Below are positions 6,140-16,200 of a DNA stretch of 28,168 nucleotides, in pieces. Origin of the DNA: CAZGSG01 sp964528095 (lineage in GTDB: Bacteria; Bacteroidota; Bacteroidia; Chitinophagales; Chitinophagaceae); assembly GCA_964528095.1 (NCBI GenBank), contig CAZGSG010000034.1, positions 1 through 28,168 on the forward strand, given 5' to 3'. The translations under genes were made by a program, and so were the position numbers. Under the pieces are notes generated by a model. The model worked only from the letters and a program-made list of their open reading frames with translations, was not told where the DNA came from and made no database searches. Position 1 is the stretch's first letter. Each line of letters begins with the position of its first letter.

Positions 6140-8941
6140 CTATCTTCTCATCATTTGAGTTGCGCCCCGTGAGTCGCCCAGGCCCGTTTTAGATAAACTA
6201 TAGGTAAACGAAAGAAGAACATACCTGCGTAATGTATTCACACGGGAGTCCTCGATATAGTTTTGATTACTTGACCGGCTAATTCCGACATTCCTGTTCA
6301 GCAGGTCATTTACACGCAACTTTAGTTCACCCTTGTTGAAACGAAGCATTTGTTTACTGATTGAGGCATTCCACAATGGAACTTTTGCATTGTAGCCGGC
6401 AGACAATTGGTTGTTGATCGAATAATTGAATTCTGTACTGATATAAAACCCTTTAGGCAATTGCCAGTCAACGGACGTTTCATACAACTGTGAGAAGTAA
6501 ACAGTATTCAGGGCTGGTTGTAACGAGTATTTTGTTTTGTTGTAGTTCATCCCTGCAGAAAAGGAAAGGTCAAGCTTATCTGTTGGGCTCATGTCCAGGC
6601 TCAGTCGCGGACCTGCAGTAAGTGTATTGATCGTATTGCTTTTGCCATTGATGAACTGGCGGCCTTTATTATATCCCATGCTCGAGCCAACCCGGAGTGT
6701 TCCCTTTAAGAAACGTGCCGGCAGACCCAGGCTGATATCTCCATTCATATTATATACTCCATCTGTGTTTACCGGCCTGGTTTTTCTTACCCCCGAAGAA
6801 TAAACCGAATCATCATTCACGATCTTATTATCAGTGCGGTTAAGATTAAAAAATGCAAACAGGTTTTTATTTTTAAACGGATTGAGTCCGCTATAATTCA
6901 ACTGCAGGTTATGGATATATTCCTGCTTTAGATTGGGATTACCTTCTCGTATATTTAACCGGTTAGTTATATCCGGAACAGGTTGTAGTTGTGTAATGGT
7001 TGGCTGATTGGTATATGCCCGGTAATTGAAAGTAAGATTTTTATACCTGGTAAAATTGTATTGAAATCTTGCCGTAGGCAACAGGTTGGAAAAGCTTTTT
7101 GTGATCAATGAATCTTTAATGCTGCCAGCAATTTTTCCTTCCAGTTCTGCCTGTTGCCAGGTAAGTCCTACCGCATAGTTATACTTCTTTTTCTGTGTGC
7201 GCACGCGAAGACCCGCATTTGTATAACCATATGTACTCAGGAAATTATTGGTCAGTGAATCATTTATCTTATCATATTTACCACTTCCTTTATTATAATC
7301 ATAGGTGATCTTGTCGGATGTGCTCCTGGTATTGCTGCTGCCGACACTAAACTCCAGCAATGATTTTTTAAATAACGGCTCTGTGTATACCAGCCTTGCA
7401 GTATACCCACGCAGATCGCTTTGATTTTCGATATGCTGGTTTACCGAATCTGTTCGGTATAGTGCGCTGGCCTGGTTATAGAACTTATTTATGGACTCCA
7501 GGTCTCTGTCACCATCGCTATTGTTAAACGTGGTTTGCAGGCTCGCCGAAAAAGTTCTACCCCTGCGGCGGAATTTTTTTCGAAACAGTAAATCGTTACG
7601 AAAGTTATAGGCCGTATTGTCGGAAAGAGAGTTATTAAAGCCTTCATTGCTCAATCTTCCGTCTTCGCCAAATTGTTTGTAATCACTTACCGTTTTATTT
7701 TTTGTATGCTGGTAGCCCAATGATGGATTGATCTTTATAGAATGAAAGGAGTCGATAACATAATCGAATCCCAGGTTCAACCGATGGGAAGCGCTTTTAT
7801 TATTGGTCACCGAGTTTCCGTTATAGAAATAAGAGGAGTCGGGTAATATATATTGTCGCTGGGTAGTTGATTTGGTAAGGGGATTATAATTATTGTAAAA
7901 ATAATTGCTGGTAAAATCCACATCATTTCCAATAATATTATTATAGTTCAATCCTCCGCCCCAGATAGTCCGGATCCCCGAGCTGTTATTCCCTAACAGT
8001 CCGGCGAGCGGATCGTCGCCTGACACCGATATGCTCGTGTTACCTCCACGCATCATCCGGCTCAGTTCCCCGGTAAAGTTCATCATGTCCATAAAGGAAA
8101 ACCCTTCCGTATTTGTATTGTTGGCCATGCCGATTGCAGACATTTGGCGGGCCCCCTTAAATGAATTGACATTAAAGCGGCCTTCGAAGCGGTCGTCTGT
8201 TCCTCCTCCGCCCATTATTTTTCCGAAGGCGCCTTTTTTCTTGTCTTTTTTCAATTTAAGATTGATCGTCTTCTCACTGTTACCATCATCAAAGCCGGTA
8301 AGCTGTGCCTGATCACTCATCTTGTCGTATACCTGCACTTTATCGATCGCGTCTGCGGGAAGGTTTTTTGTCGCCATCTTTGGGTCATTTCCAAAAAACT
8401 CTTTGCCATCTACCAGTATTTTTCTTACGTTTTGTCCCTGTGCTTTCACAGTACCGTCTTTTTCAACCTGAACTCCGGGCAGTTTTTTCAATAACTGCTC
8501 TACGCTGGCATTGGGCTGGGTTTTAAATGAGTTGGCATTGTACTGAACCGTATCCCCGATCAGGGTAACAGGCGGCGCTTCCGCCGAAAGGATAACCTCT
8601 TCCAGTACTTTTGTACGGTCGTTCATATATACTTTACCAAGGTCCGCGTTCCTGTTATCATCACTGATAGTAAAGTATCGGTTGCTATTGTGGTATCCTA
8701 CATGCGTGATCAATAAACGGTAGTCTCCTTTTGGAATATCATCCAGCGCAAAATTGCCCGCATCGTCTGTCATTCCAAAAGTGACAAGAGCAGAATCTTT
8801 CTTTTGTACAATAGTGATGGTGGCGTTAGAAACAGATTTTTGGGCCAATGTATCGAAAGCAACTCCTTTGACAGTGCCTCTTTGAGCGAGAGCGGGAATC
8901 GCAGAGATCAGGATAAGAGCGAAGAGGTAGATTTTTTTCAT
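6140..8941 (-). CDS. TonB-type outer-membrane beta-barrel receptor (paralogue A)
   Basis: 933 aa. A signal peptide (MKKIYLFALILISAIPALAQ) is followed by a carboxypeptidase-like regulatory domain at about 21-105 (GTVKGVAFDTLAQKSV, DIPKGDYRLLITHVGY). A plug-like domain follows at about 110-240, with NASVEQLLKKLPGVQVEKDG and KILVDGKEFFGNDPKMA. A long beta-barrel runs to a terminal strand RRYVLLSFTYSLSK plus a 16-residue tail. It is an outer-membrane protein of the OMP_b-brl_3 kind, probably energised by TonB, with unknown substrate. It shares plug sequence and layout with the receptor at 10065-12968, indicating duplication. It converges with the sigma-54 activator gene, leaving only 78 bases between stops. 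Confidence 0.92.
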   Translation of the reverse strand: MKKIYLFALILISAIPALAQRGTVKGVAFDTLAQKSVSNATITIVQKKDSALVTFGMTDDAGNFALDDIPKGDYRLLITHVGYHNSNRYFTISDDNRNADLGKVYMNDRTKVLEEVILSAEAPPVTLIGDTVQYNANSFKTQPNASVEQLLKKLPGVQVEKDGTVKAQGQNVRKILVDGKEFFGNDPKMATKNLPADAIDKVQVYDKMSDQAQLTGFDDGNSEKTINLKLKKDKKKGAFGKIMGGGGTDDRFEGRFNVNSFKGARQMSAIGMANNTNTEGFSFMDMMNFTGELSRMMRGGNTSISVSGDDPLAGLLGNNSSGIRTIWGGGLNYNNIIGNDVDFTSNYFYNNYNPLTKSTTQRQYILPDSSYFYNGNSVTNNKSASHRLNLGFDYVIDSFHSIKINPSLGYQHTKNKTVSDYKQFGEDGRLSNEGFNNSLSDNTAYNFRNDLLFRKKFRRRGRTFSASLQTTFNNSDGDRDLESINKFYNQASALYRTDSVNQHIENQSDLRGYTARLVYTEPLFKKSLLEFSVGSSNTRSTSDKITYDYNKGSGKYDKINDSLTNNFLSTYGYTNAGLRVRTQKKKYNYAVGLTWQQAELEGKIAGSIKDSLITKSFSNLLPTARFQYNFTRYKNLTFNYRAYTNQPTITQLQPVPDITNRLNIREGNPNLKQEYIHNLQLNYSGLNPFKNKNLFAFFNLNRTDNKIVNDDSVYSSGVRKTRPVNTDGVYNMNGDISLGLPARFLKGTLRVGSSMGYNKGRQFINGKSNTINTLTAGPRLSLDMSPTDKLDLSFSAGMNYNKTKYSLQPALNTVYFSQLYETSVDWQLPKGFYISTEFNYSINNQLSAGYNAKVPLWNASISKQMLRFNKGELKLRVNDLLNRNVGISRSSNQNYIEDSRVNTLRRYVLLSFTYSLSKTGLGDSRGATQMMRR

Positions 8942-8966
8942 GACCGGTGGTTTTTGTAATCGGCTA

Positions 8967-8974
8967 CGAAAATA
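8967..8974 (-). promoter_or_regulatory. Possible -7 variant (TATTTTCG) for receptor A
   Basis: Reads TATTTTCG on the minus strand, one base off TAnnTTTG, 26 bases before the ATG. The paralogue has TAATTTCG in the equivalent place. No -33 element is clear. Confidence 0.25.
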
Positions 8975-9051
8975 TTCTTACACTCCTTCAAACCGGGTTA
9001 ACCAGCATTGGATTATTGTTAAACAATGTTAATGCTACCGGGAAATAAAAA

Positions 9052-9095
9052 ACCAGGTAAAAGAAAACAATTCCTCTTGTTGTCCTCTACCTGGT
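9052..9095 (-). terminator. Terminator of the 191-aa protein gene
   Basis: ACCAGGTA pairs with TACCTGGT (9088-9095), with a second short inner pairing (AACAA with TTGTT). On the minus strand the stem is followed by TTTTTATTT. It lies 21 bases after the stop at 9116, so it fits that gene well. Confidence 0.65.
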
Positions 9096-9115
9096 ATTGA
9101 ATATCTGTGTTGGCT

Positions 9116-9691
9116 CTAGTCTTCCACCACCTTTCCGCGCTCATCATCCTCTCTTTCGCGGTCGTAGATCATCAATTTTACTTTCCACTCGAGAAGCTCG
9201 GAGTAAATGACCAGCTCTACTTTCAATTTCCGGAAAGATTCATCATTGGCATCAAAGGAAAAAAGTACGCTGCTGAAGTTTTTTTCTTCTACTGGTGTTT
9301 CATAAACTCCATGCAGTTTGGAAGATCTTATCGAAAGCCCATTCATTTGGGAATACAGGGCTTTGAATTTCTTCTTTGCTTCGTCAAAGCTTTCTGTGGT
9401 CAGCATGATCGCCTGCCAACTTGATACGATCTTTGCCTTTGAGGAATAACGGGTAATGGAACTCTCTTCGGCTCCGCTGATTTTGAGATTGCATTGATAA
9501 TCGGCAGACTGGGCATTTTCCAGGATCAGTTCCCCGGTAATATGGCTGAACTGATAAGGATGATCATCAATGACCTTTTTAATATCAGCAACCAATCCGT
9601 TTCCGGGAAGGATCCTGATTTGGGAACTGGCTGAAGAGACAAGAACGATTGTAGCAGTAATTACCGCAAGTGTTTTTACGAACAGATTCAT
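9116..9691 (-). CDS. Secreted hypothetical protein between the receptors
   Basis: 191 aa. Residues 1-24 form a signal peptide (MNLFVKTLAVITATIVLVSSASSQ). The mature part is an alpha/beta-looking domain with no cysteines beyond one at about position 67, and it ends in a strongly acidic/basic tail (YDREREDDERGKVVED). I do not recognise the family. The segments ITGELILENAQSADYQCNLK and KKFKALYSQMNGL suggest a compact periplasmic fold. It lies between two paralogous receptors on the same strand but has its own terminator, so it is probably a separate transcript. A role with the receptors is possible from position only. Confidence 0.75.
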   Translation of the reverse strand: MNLFVKTLAVITATIVLVSSASSQIRILPGNGLVADIKKVIDDHPYQFSHITGELILENAQSADYQCNLKISGAEESSITRYSSKAKIVSSWQAIMLTTESFDEAKKKFKALYSQMNGLSIRSSKLHGVYETPVEEKNFSSVLFSFDANDESFRKLKVELVIYSELLEWKVKLMIYDREREDDERGKVVED

Positions 9692-9803
9692 TGGGTTGGA
9701 TTTAACGGGTTAATAACAACGCACAATATTATTAAATATTACATTTAGTATATACTTTTACTTCAACAATTGCGTTAATCCAATAAGAAAATTTTATCCA
9801 ATT

Positions 9804-9959
9804 ATGAAAAACAGAAACATCGTCCATTCTTTTGAAGAGGCTAAAATCTACCACAGCTACTACAAACCTTCCTTTAATTTATTACGTGTTTTCAAATCTG
9901 TACTGAGTGTTTTTATCTCTGGCTCATCGCCTGCTGCAGGTAATTACCGGAGGAAATAA
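9804..9959 (+). CDS. 51-aa basic small protein
   Basis: ATG at 9804 opens 51 codons to a TAA at 9957-9959. The peptide begins MKNRNIVHSFEEAKIYHSYY, continues with a short amphipathic to hydrophobic stretch (FNLLRVFKSVLSVFISG), and ends AAGNYRRK. It is Lys/Arg- and Tyr-rich with no signal peptide. A strong hairpin with T-runs follows at 10009-10038, 49 bases after the stop, so the stretch looks like a complete small transcription unit. It runs opposite to the genes on both sides. No family is recognised. It could be a small membrane-associated or regulatory protein. Confidence 0.55.
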   Translation: MKNRNIVHSFEEAKIYHSYYKPSFNLLRVFKSVLSVFISGSSPAAGNYRRK

Positions 9960-10008
9960 ACAAACGGTATTTTAGCCCGATCCTTTTCTTACTACCCCTT
10001 ACTAATAT

Positions 10009-10038
10009 AAAAGTCTCTGCCAGTTGACAGAGACTTTT
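10009..10038. terminator. Bidirectional terminator between small gene and receptor B
   Basis: AAAAGTCTCTG pairs perfectly with CAGAGACTTTT (11-bp stem, 8-base loop). It is followed by CTTATTT on the + strand and by T-rich sequence on the minus strand, where receptor B ends at 10065. It can serve both converging genes. Confidence 0.8.
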
Positions 10039-10064
10039 CTTATTTATGCTACTAATCTAATCTG

Positions 10065-12968
10065 TTAGTTCATGCGGACTTTTTCCATTTGACGGTCCAT
10101 GCTCCTGTTCATACCGGGAGGCATGCCGGGCATCATCTGTTGCTGCTGTCTGCCACCGCCCATTTTGTTCAGGTTAAATAAGAGGCTGACCATAAAATAG
10201 CGCTTGAGCACTATGCTTCTTGTATCTTCCACGTAGTTCTCATTTGCTGTACGGCTGATGCTCTGGTTTTGGTTAAGGATATCGTTTATTGAAATCCGGA
10301 TCTCCCCGTTCTTCTTTTTAAACACCTGTTTCTTCAGCGATGCATTCCATAAAGGGATATTCAGATTGTAACCCTCTGCACGACCCGTATTGATCAGGTA
10401 ATCAAAATCTGTAGAGAGTATGATATTTTTTGGAAAGGTATAAGAGAAGTCTCCTGAATAGGTTTGGGTTATATACCCTTCATTCAGTGGAGCATTCAAT
10501 GAGTATTTTACATCTGTATACGAGACATTCGCCTTTACACCAAAATCAATTTTTTCCTTGTTGATACTCAGACCGGCTCCCTGTGTTATGGTGAAGTTTT
10601 TCGTGAAGTTTTTGTCACCTTCGATCAGGCTCACATCCCGCGTATAAGATATGTTATTGGTGAAATTTAAACTGGACCCTTTCAGTTTCGGGTTCTTGAA
10701 AGGAAGGCCCAGCGTAACGAAAGAAGACCCCCTGTAGTAGCCATCCAGGTTATTATAGGTTGTTGTTTTCTGGTTGCCTTTCGTGGTGATATTGCTTACT
10801 ATCTTATTCTGGGTAGTAGAGAAGCTAAGATTTGCAGCCAGCAACCGGAATGTAAGAATATTAAATGTGTTGTAATTAAGATTAAAACTATGATTAAACT
10901 CCTGGTCAAGATTCGGATTACCGATCCGCAGGTTCAATGTATCTGATACATCCACTACATTCTGCAACTGTGAAATGCTTGGCTGGTTGGTACGGCCATT
11001 ATAGCTAAATCGCAGGTTTTTACTTCTGGCTGGTGTAAAATTAAAATTAGCCGTCGGGAAAAAGTTGGTATAGGTTTGTTTAGACAGGGAATCCTTACCG
11101 GTTGACGCCAGATAACTAAGGCTTTCCAGCGTGGATTGTTGTACACCGATACCAAACTGGTAATTATACTTCTTCTGCTGTACTCTGAAGTTAGCCCCGA
11201 CCCTATGCGCGCTAAAGGTGTTTTCAAAATTATTGGTGAGTAGGAGATTGGGGATTTCATATTTCCCTGACCCGTCAGCATTATAGGTTACTTTATCCGA
11301 CACACTTAAATTATGCGTATAGGCATAATTCAATTCCAATAATTTATTCAGGCCAAAAGGCTCTGTATAGGAGGTACTGAATACATTATTCTTCGTTTTA
11401 GTCTCCTGTTCGTTTCGCTGATCCTGCTGGATCAGCCGACTTATAGAACCATCTCTGCGGAATAATCTATAATCCGATATTGTATATCCATAGCTTTCGC
11501 TATTACCAAATGTATTATTCCAACCCAAAGTCAGGGTTCTTCCTGTTTTACCAAATTTGTGACGATAGAGCAGGTTATTGCCCCAATTCCAACCGGTACG
11601 GTTATTTGTTCTCCTGCTATTGCTTTTCAGGCCCAGGAATTCAAGACCACCGACTTCCGATATTGTTGAATCGCTACCCACGCTCATGTTGTCAGAGTTC
11701 TGCAAAGTAAGTGTTGGGGTATATAAGATCGAGTTGGATGAATCAATTTCATATTCCAACCGGAGGTTGAAGCGGTGATTGCGGTTGTTATTATCCGACA
11801 TCGATTCTTTGTTGCTGATGGCTGTGGAGTCTGTATTGCGAAACCTTGTTCTGCTCAAAGATGTTTGCTCCTGTCTTGTATTTGTGTTAGAATAAAAATA
11901 ACTACCCGTTACTTTTAACTTACTTCCAAACTGATCGCTGTAATTAAGACCGGCAGAAAATGATTTTATAAGACCGGTGCCGCCGCCACCGCCAAATCCG
12001 CCACCACCAAAGCCGCCGCCACCACCTCCACTCATTGAGAAACTCCTGACCTGCATGCCACCCCCACCGCCGCCGCCAAATCCGCTAAAGCCGCCCATAG
12101 AACTGATAACATCTGAAAATGAAAATCCCTGTTTATTGATATTATTACCATTCATGAGCAGGGATATCCGCTGGTTACCTTTGAATTTGCTGATACTGAG
12201 ATTGCCTTCATAGTGCCCCTGATCACCATAAGACAACATTGACCTGCCGAAGTATCCTTTATTTCTGTCTTTCTTTAATTTAATATTGATCGTTTTTGTG
12301 CGGTTGCCATCATCCATTTTGGTGAATTTGGATTGGTCGCTCATATCGTCGAAGACCTGCACACTTTCTACCATGTCGGCTGTCAGGTTTTTTGTGGCGA
12401 GCTTGGGGTCATTTCCGAAAAACTCTTTGCCGTCTACCAATACCTTTTGTACCTGCTCTCCCTGTGATTTTACGCCACCATCTTTATCTACTTCCATACC
12501 AGGCACTCTTTTCAGGAGATCTTCGACGGTAGCATTAGGTTGCGTTTTAAAGGCACTGGCCCTGAATTCCGTAGTGTCGCCATTCACCTTTATCGGAGCC
12601 TCGCTTACGACCACGACTTCACCAAGGGTCTTATAATTTTTATCCGGGTTAATATCGTTCAGATCAACATCCTTTTTATCAGCAGTAACGGCTACTTCTT
12701 TTTTTATTTCACCGTATACAGCATGTGAAATCACCAGCCTGTAATTAGCATAGGCCAGGCTTTTTATTTCAAAAACACCTTGTTTATTAGATAATGTAAA
12801 AGTGACAAGAGAAGAATCTTTTGCATTCAGCAGGGAAATAGTGGCATCCGGTATCGGCTGTTTGGATGCTGTGTCCATTAAACGACCTTTAATACTACCA
12901 TCCGCTTTTTGGGCATACGCCGCTGATACCATCAGCGACAGGGCAAAGAACAAGGCTAACTTTCTCAT
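10065..12968 (-). CDS. TonB-type outer-membrane beta-barrel receptor (paralogue B) with Gly-rich loop
   Basis: 967 aa. The signal peptide MRKLALFFALSLMVSAAYAQ is followed by a carboxypeptidase-like domain (about 24-108) and a plug region with NATVEDLLKRVPGMEVDKDG and KVLVDGKEFFGNDPKLA. A beta-barrel then runs to terminal strand KRYFMVSLLFNLNK. It is clearly paralogous to the receptor at 6140-8941. Two differences stand out. Residues about 291-333 form a glycine-rich insert of GGGGGG and GFGGGG runs, in the position of an early surface loop. The C-terminus extends past the last strand in a Gly/Gln/Met tail (RQQQQMMPGMPPGMNRSMD). Function is probably TonB-dependent uptake or surface binding, with unknown ligand. 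Confidence 0.92.
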   Translation of the reverse strand: MRKLALFFALSLMVSAAYAQKADGSIKGRLMDTASKQPIPDATISLLNAKDSSLVTFTLSNKQGVFEIKSLAYANYRLVISHAVYGEIKKEVAVTADKKDVDLNDINPDKNYKTLGEVVVVSEAPIKVNGDTTEFRASAFKTQPNATVEDLLKRVPGMEVDKDGGVKSQGEQVQKVLVDGKEFFGNDPKLATKNLTADMVESVQVFDDMSDQSKFTKMDDGNRTKTINIKLKKDRNKGYFGRSMLSYGDQGHYEGNLSISKFKGNQRISLLMNGNNINKQGFSFSDVISSMGGFSGFGGGGGGGMQVRSFSMSGGGGGGFGGGGFGGGGGTGLIKSFSAGLNYSDQFGSKLKVTGSYFYSNTNTRQEQTSLSRTRFRNTDSTAISNKESMSDNNNRNHRFNLRLEYEIDSSNSILYTPTLTLQNSDNMSVGSDSTISEVGGLEFLGLKSNSRRTNNRTGWNWGNNLLYRHKFGKTGRTLTLGWNNTFGNSESYGYTISDYRLFRRDGSISRLIQQDQRNEQETKTKNNVFSTSYTEPFGLNKLLELNYAYTHNLSVSDKVTYNADGSGKYEIPNLLLTNNFENTFSAHRVGANFRVQQKKYNYQFGIGVQQSTLESLSYLASTGKDSLSKQTYTNFFPTANFNFTPARSKNLRFSYNGRTNQPSISQLQNVVDVSDTLNLRIGNPNLDQEFNHSFNLNYNTFNILTFRLLAANLSFSTTQNKIVSNITTKGNQKTTTYNNLDGYYRGSSFVTLGLPFKNPKLKGSSLNFTNNISYTRDVSLIEGDKNFTKNFTITQGAGLSINKEKIDFGVKANVSYTDVKYSLNAPLNEGYITQTYSGDFSYTFPKNIILSTDFDYLINTGRAEGYNLNIPLWNASLKKQVFKKKNGEIRISINDILNQNQSISRTANENYVEDTRSIVLKRYFMVSLLFNLNKMGGGRQQQQMMPGMPPGMNRSMDRQMEKVRMN

Positions 12969-12987
12969 ATACAGTTAAAATAATGTA

Positions 12988-12995
12988 CGAAATTA
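12988..12995 (-). promoter_or_regulatory. Possible -7 variant (TAATTTCG) for receptor B
   Basis: TAATTTCG on the minus strand ends 20 bases before the ATG and shares TAnTTTCG with receptor A. It is one mismatch from TAnnTTTG. No -33 element is clear. Confidence 0.25.
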
Positions 12996-13212
12996 GACGT
13001 AACCGCCTGGAATTACCTGCGCCCTGTTTTGCGATTTTGTAATAAAACAGTGTCAAACGGCTGAAATAATAGACAAACTGGTTAAAAAAGCGGACAAAGA
13101 GACGGATGGCTGCGGGCGCCAACCGGTTTATATCGCAGGCTTTTACTTGCGTCAGGTTAGCTTTCTCCGGCAGGAATGAAGAATACAGGCAGAGGTTGCT
13201 ATCTGTTTTAGT

Positions 13213-16200
13213 TTAGCTGAACAGATATAATACATCCTCTTTCGTCAGGCTCTTTACAAAAGAGCTGTCATCAGCGATGAGCTCTTTGGCCAGCGCCCTT
13301 TTTTTGTCCTGCAATTGCAATATTTTATCCTCGATCGTATCCTTACAGATCATGCGGTATGCAAAAATATTTTTGGTTTGCCCGATGCGGTGCGTACGGT
13401 CAATGGCCTGTTGCTCCACAGCCGGGTTCCACCAGGGATCTACAATATATACATAATCGGCTGCTGTAAGGTTCAGACCCACACCACCCGCTTTAAGCGA
13501 GATCAGGAATACGCGTACTTCGTCGTCGTTTTGAAAACTCTGGATCGCTTTTTCCCTGTCAGGGGCTGTAGTGCTGCCATCAAAATATTCATACTTCACG
13601 CCAAGCTCGTCCAGTTTGGCTCTGATCAACGCAAGCATTCCCAGGAATTGGGAAAAGACCAATGCCTTATGATCCCCAATATTCTCCACAATCTCTCTTG
13701 TCAGTTCTTCCAGCTTGATTGAATGATTTTCAAACTTTTCTTCTTCATTCAATATTGCCGGCGAGTCACAGATCTGGCGTAGTTTCATTAACCCCTGCAG
13801 AATGGTAAGTTGTGATTTCTGAATACCCTGCTCCTGTATTGTTCCCAATATTTTATCCCGGAAATCGTTCCTGTATGCATCATAGATACTACGCTGCTGA
13901 TCTTCCATCTCGCACCAGAGGATCATCTCTACTTTTTCCGGAAGATCTTTGGCTACCTGCTCTTTTGTTCTGCGAAGTATAAATGGATATAGGATCTTTT
14001 TCAGGTGATCCTTGCGATCTTTTTCTCCGAATTTATCAATGGGTATTGCAAACTCATTGCGGAAGAACTCCATTGTACCCAGCATGCCAGGGTTGAGGAA
14101 GTTCATTTGCGCAAAAATATCGAATGTATTGTTTTGTAACGGTGTACCGCTCATGCAAAGTCGGTTCTTTGAGTTTAGTAAACCCGCCGCTTTTGTTACT
14201 TTACTTGCCGGATTTTTTATCGCCTGTGATTCATCCAGTACTACATAGTCAAGAACAATACTGGTGAGTAGTTTTATATCACTGCGTAATGTGCCATATG
14301 TTGTAATCGTAACATCATGGTCCATGAGCTCTTCTATTGTTCTTGTGCGCGTAGCGCCATGATGAATCCGGTATGTAAGTTCGGGTGTAAATTTCTTGAT
14401 CTCATTTTCCCAGTTGTAGATCAGTGTTGTGGGGCAAACCACCAGGGCTTTTATCCGTCCATTCTCTGTGCGGTAATGGTCCAGGAAAGAAAGGGCCTGT
14501 ACTGTTTTACCTAATCCCATATCATCCGCGAGTATGCCGCCCCATTTAATATCTTTCAGGTAATTGAGCCATTGATACCCTGCAATCTGGTAGGGTCGCA
14601 GCACTGCTTTTAATGACGCGGGAGGTTCAATTTCTTTGATCTGGTTGAACTGGCGGAGGTTCTCGTATTTTTCTTCGAGCTGTACAACCAGCTCTTCTTC
14701 ATCCCGGTTCTCATACAATTCATCCACTACACTTAAATGGTACCGCGATAGTTTTAAATTATTTGAACTTCCTTCACCAACCCTGAAAAGGAGTGAATAT
14801 TTCTTCAACCATTCTTCGGGCAGGATTCCCAGCGTACCGTCATTTAGTTGAACAAATTGTTGTTTATTGGCCAGCGCTCTTTTTACTTCCGCTACCGTTA
14901 CTTTCTGATCGCCAAACACGATATCTACTTTGGCATCAAACCAGTCTGTATTGCTGCTGATGAAGATCTTTGTTTGCGGCTTTGCTGTATTAAAGCGGAA
15001 ATTTTTCAGCGCTTCAAAACCAAATACCGGCGTCTTCATTTCTTTCATTGCATCTACGAAAAGAAAGAACCAGTTATTCTTCAATACATCGGTACCTTTT
15101 AGTGCCAGTGATCCGGAATCTTCATTCACTATAAAATTGGAATGCAGGTTCTTTAATTTTTCAATGAAAACATTTTCTGCCGGCCTATTGCGATGCACGA
15201 TCATTACTTTTTCTCCCTGTGGCACTACTATTTCATCCCGGTCCCTTGCTTTGGTCTCATATCCTTTATAAGAGAATGCGGGCTGAAAAACAAGATAGTC
15301 TCCTTTTTCCTGCAGGAAAAGCCTGACCTCGGGTTCTCCGGATTTTATTTCCTGGATGATCGATTTGTCAAAATCAACTTTATACTCTCTTGCCAATGGC
15401 AACAGGAAATCATGTAAGGTTTTACCCCAGTCTTCTTCCTTTACTTCCATTTTGCCGGTTGGCAAAAATTTTTCCGCGAGATGGATCACCTCATTACTCT
15501 TCCATAGATGTAATTGGTTATTGTATAAAAAGAACAAGGGGCTTTCACTTTCATTGTCGCCCAGGTCATACTCCATACTGCCGGTCTTTACCCTGCAATA
15601 AATATGGTAATCGCCATTTTTCCTGACAGTGAAATGCGGTTTTGCTTCTTCCTTTGCCACATGCAATGGTTCAAGGTTTGCGGTCTTGAATGTTTTATTG
15701 TCAGGCAATAAAAAGAACAGTGGCGCTTCTCCTGCATCGGCAAATAACTTTTTCAATTTTGGGAAAAGATATTCCGCCATCAACTCTTTTGTTTCTGCGG
15801 GCAGATCATCTTCTTCCTGGTGAATGATATTTTCCCAGATACCTGAAAATGGCGAGTTCCTGCTTACGTATTTATTGATCTCGGTCTCCTGCAATTTGCG
15901 AAGTATGGTAAGCAGTTGTTTATCTTCCTCCGTCAATTTCTCCGTTTCTACGTGTCGGCTGATATCTACTTTTTCCACCTTACCGGCAAAACCATTATTC
16001 GCATCATTCGGTTCCCCGATGATTACATCTACGGTGAACTGCGGATAGCTTTTTTTGGTAAAATTGAAAACCGCACCCAGTCGTTGTGAAGGTTTGGCCG
16101 TTTCTTCCTGTGTGATCACTTCTGAAACCGTCTCTTCTTTCTGCGGAATGATCACAGGCCGTAGCGGGGCTGCTACCGGCGCCACTCTTTTGATGCTGGT

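Noticed and set aside
11977..12213. Proline-rich + strand frame starting MPPPPPNPPPPKPPPPPP
   Set aside because: It is the antisense reading of the glycine codons in receptor B's Gly-rich loop.
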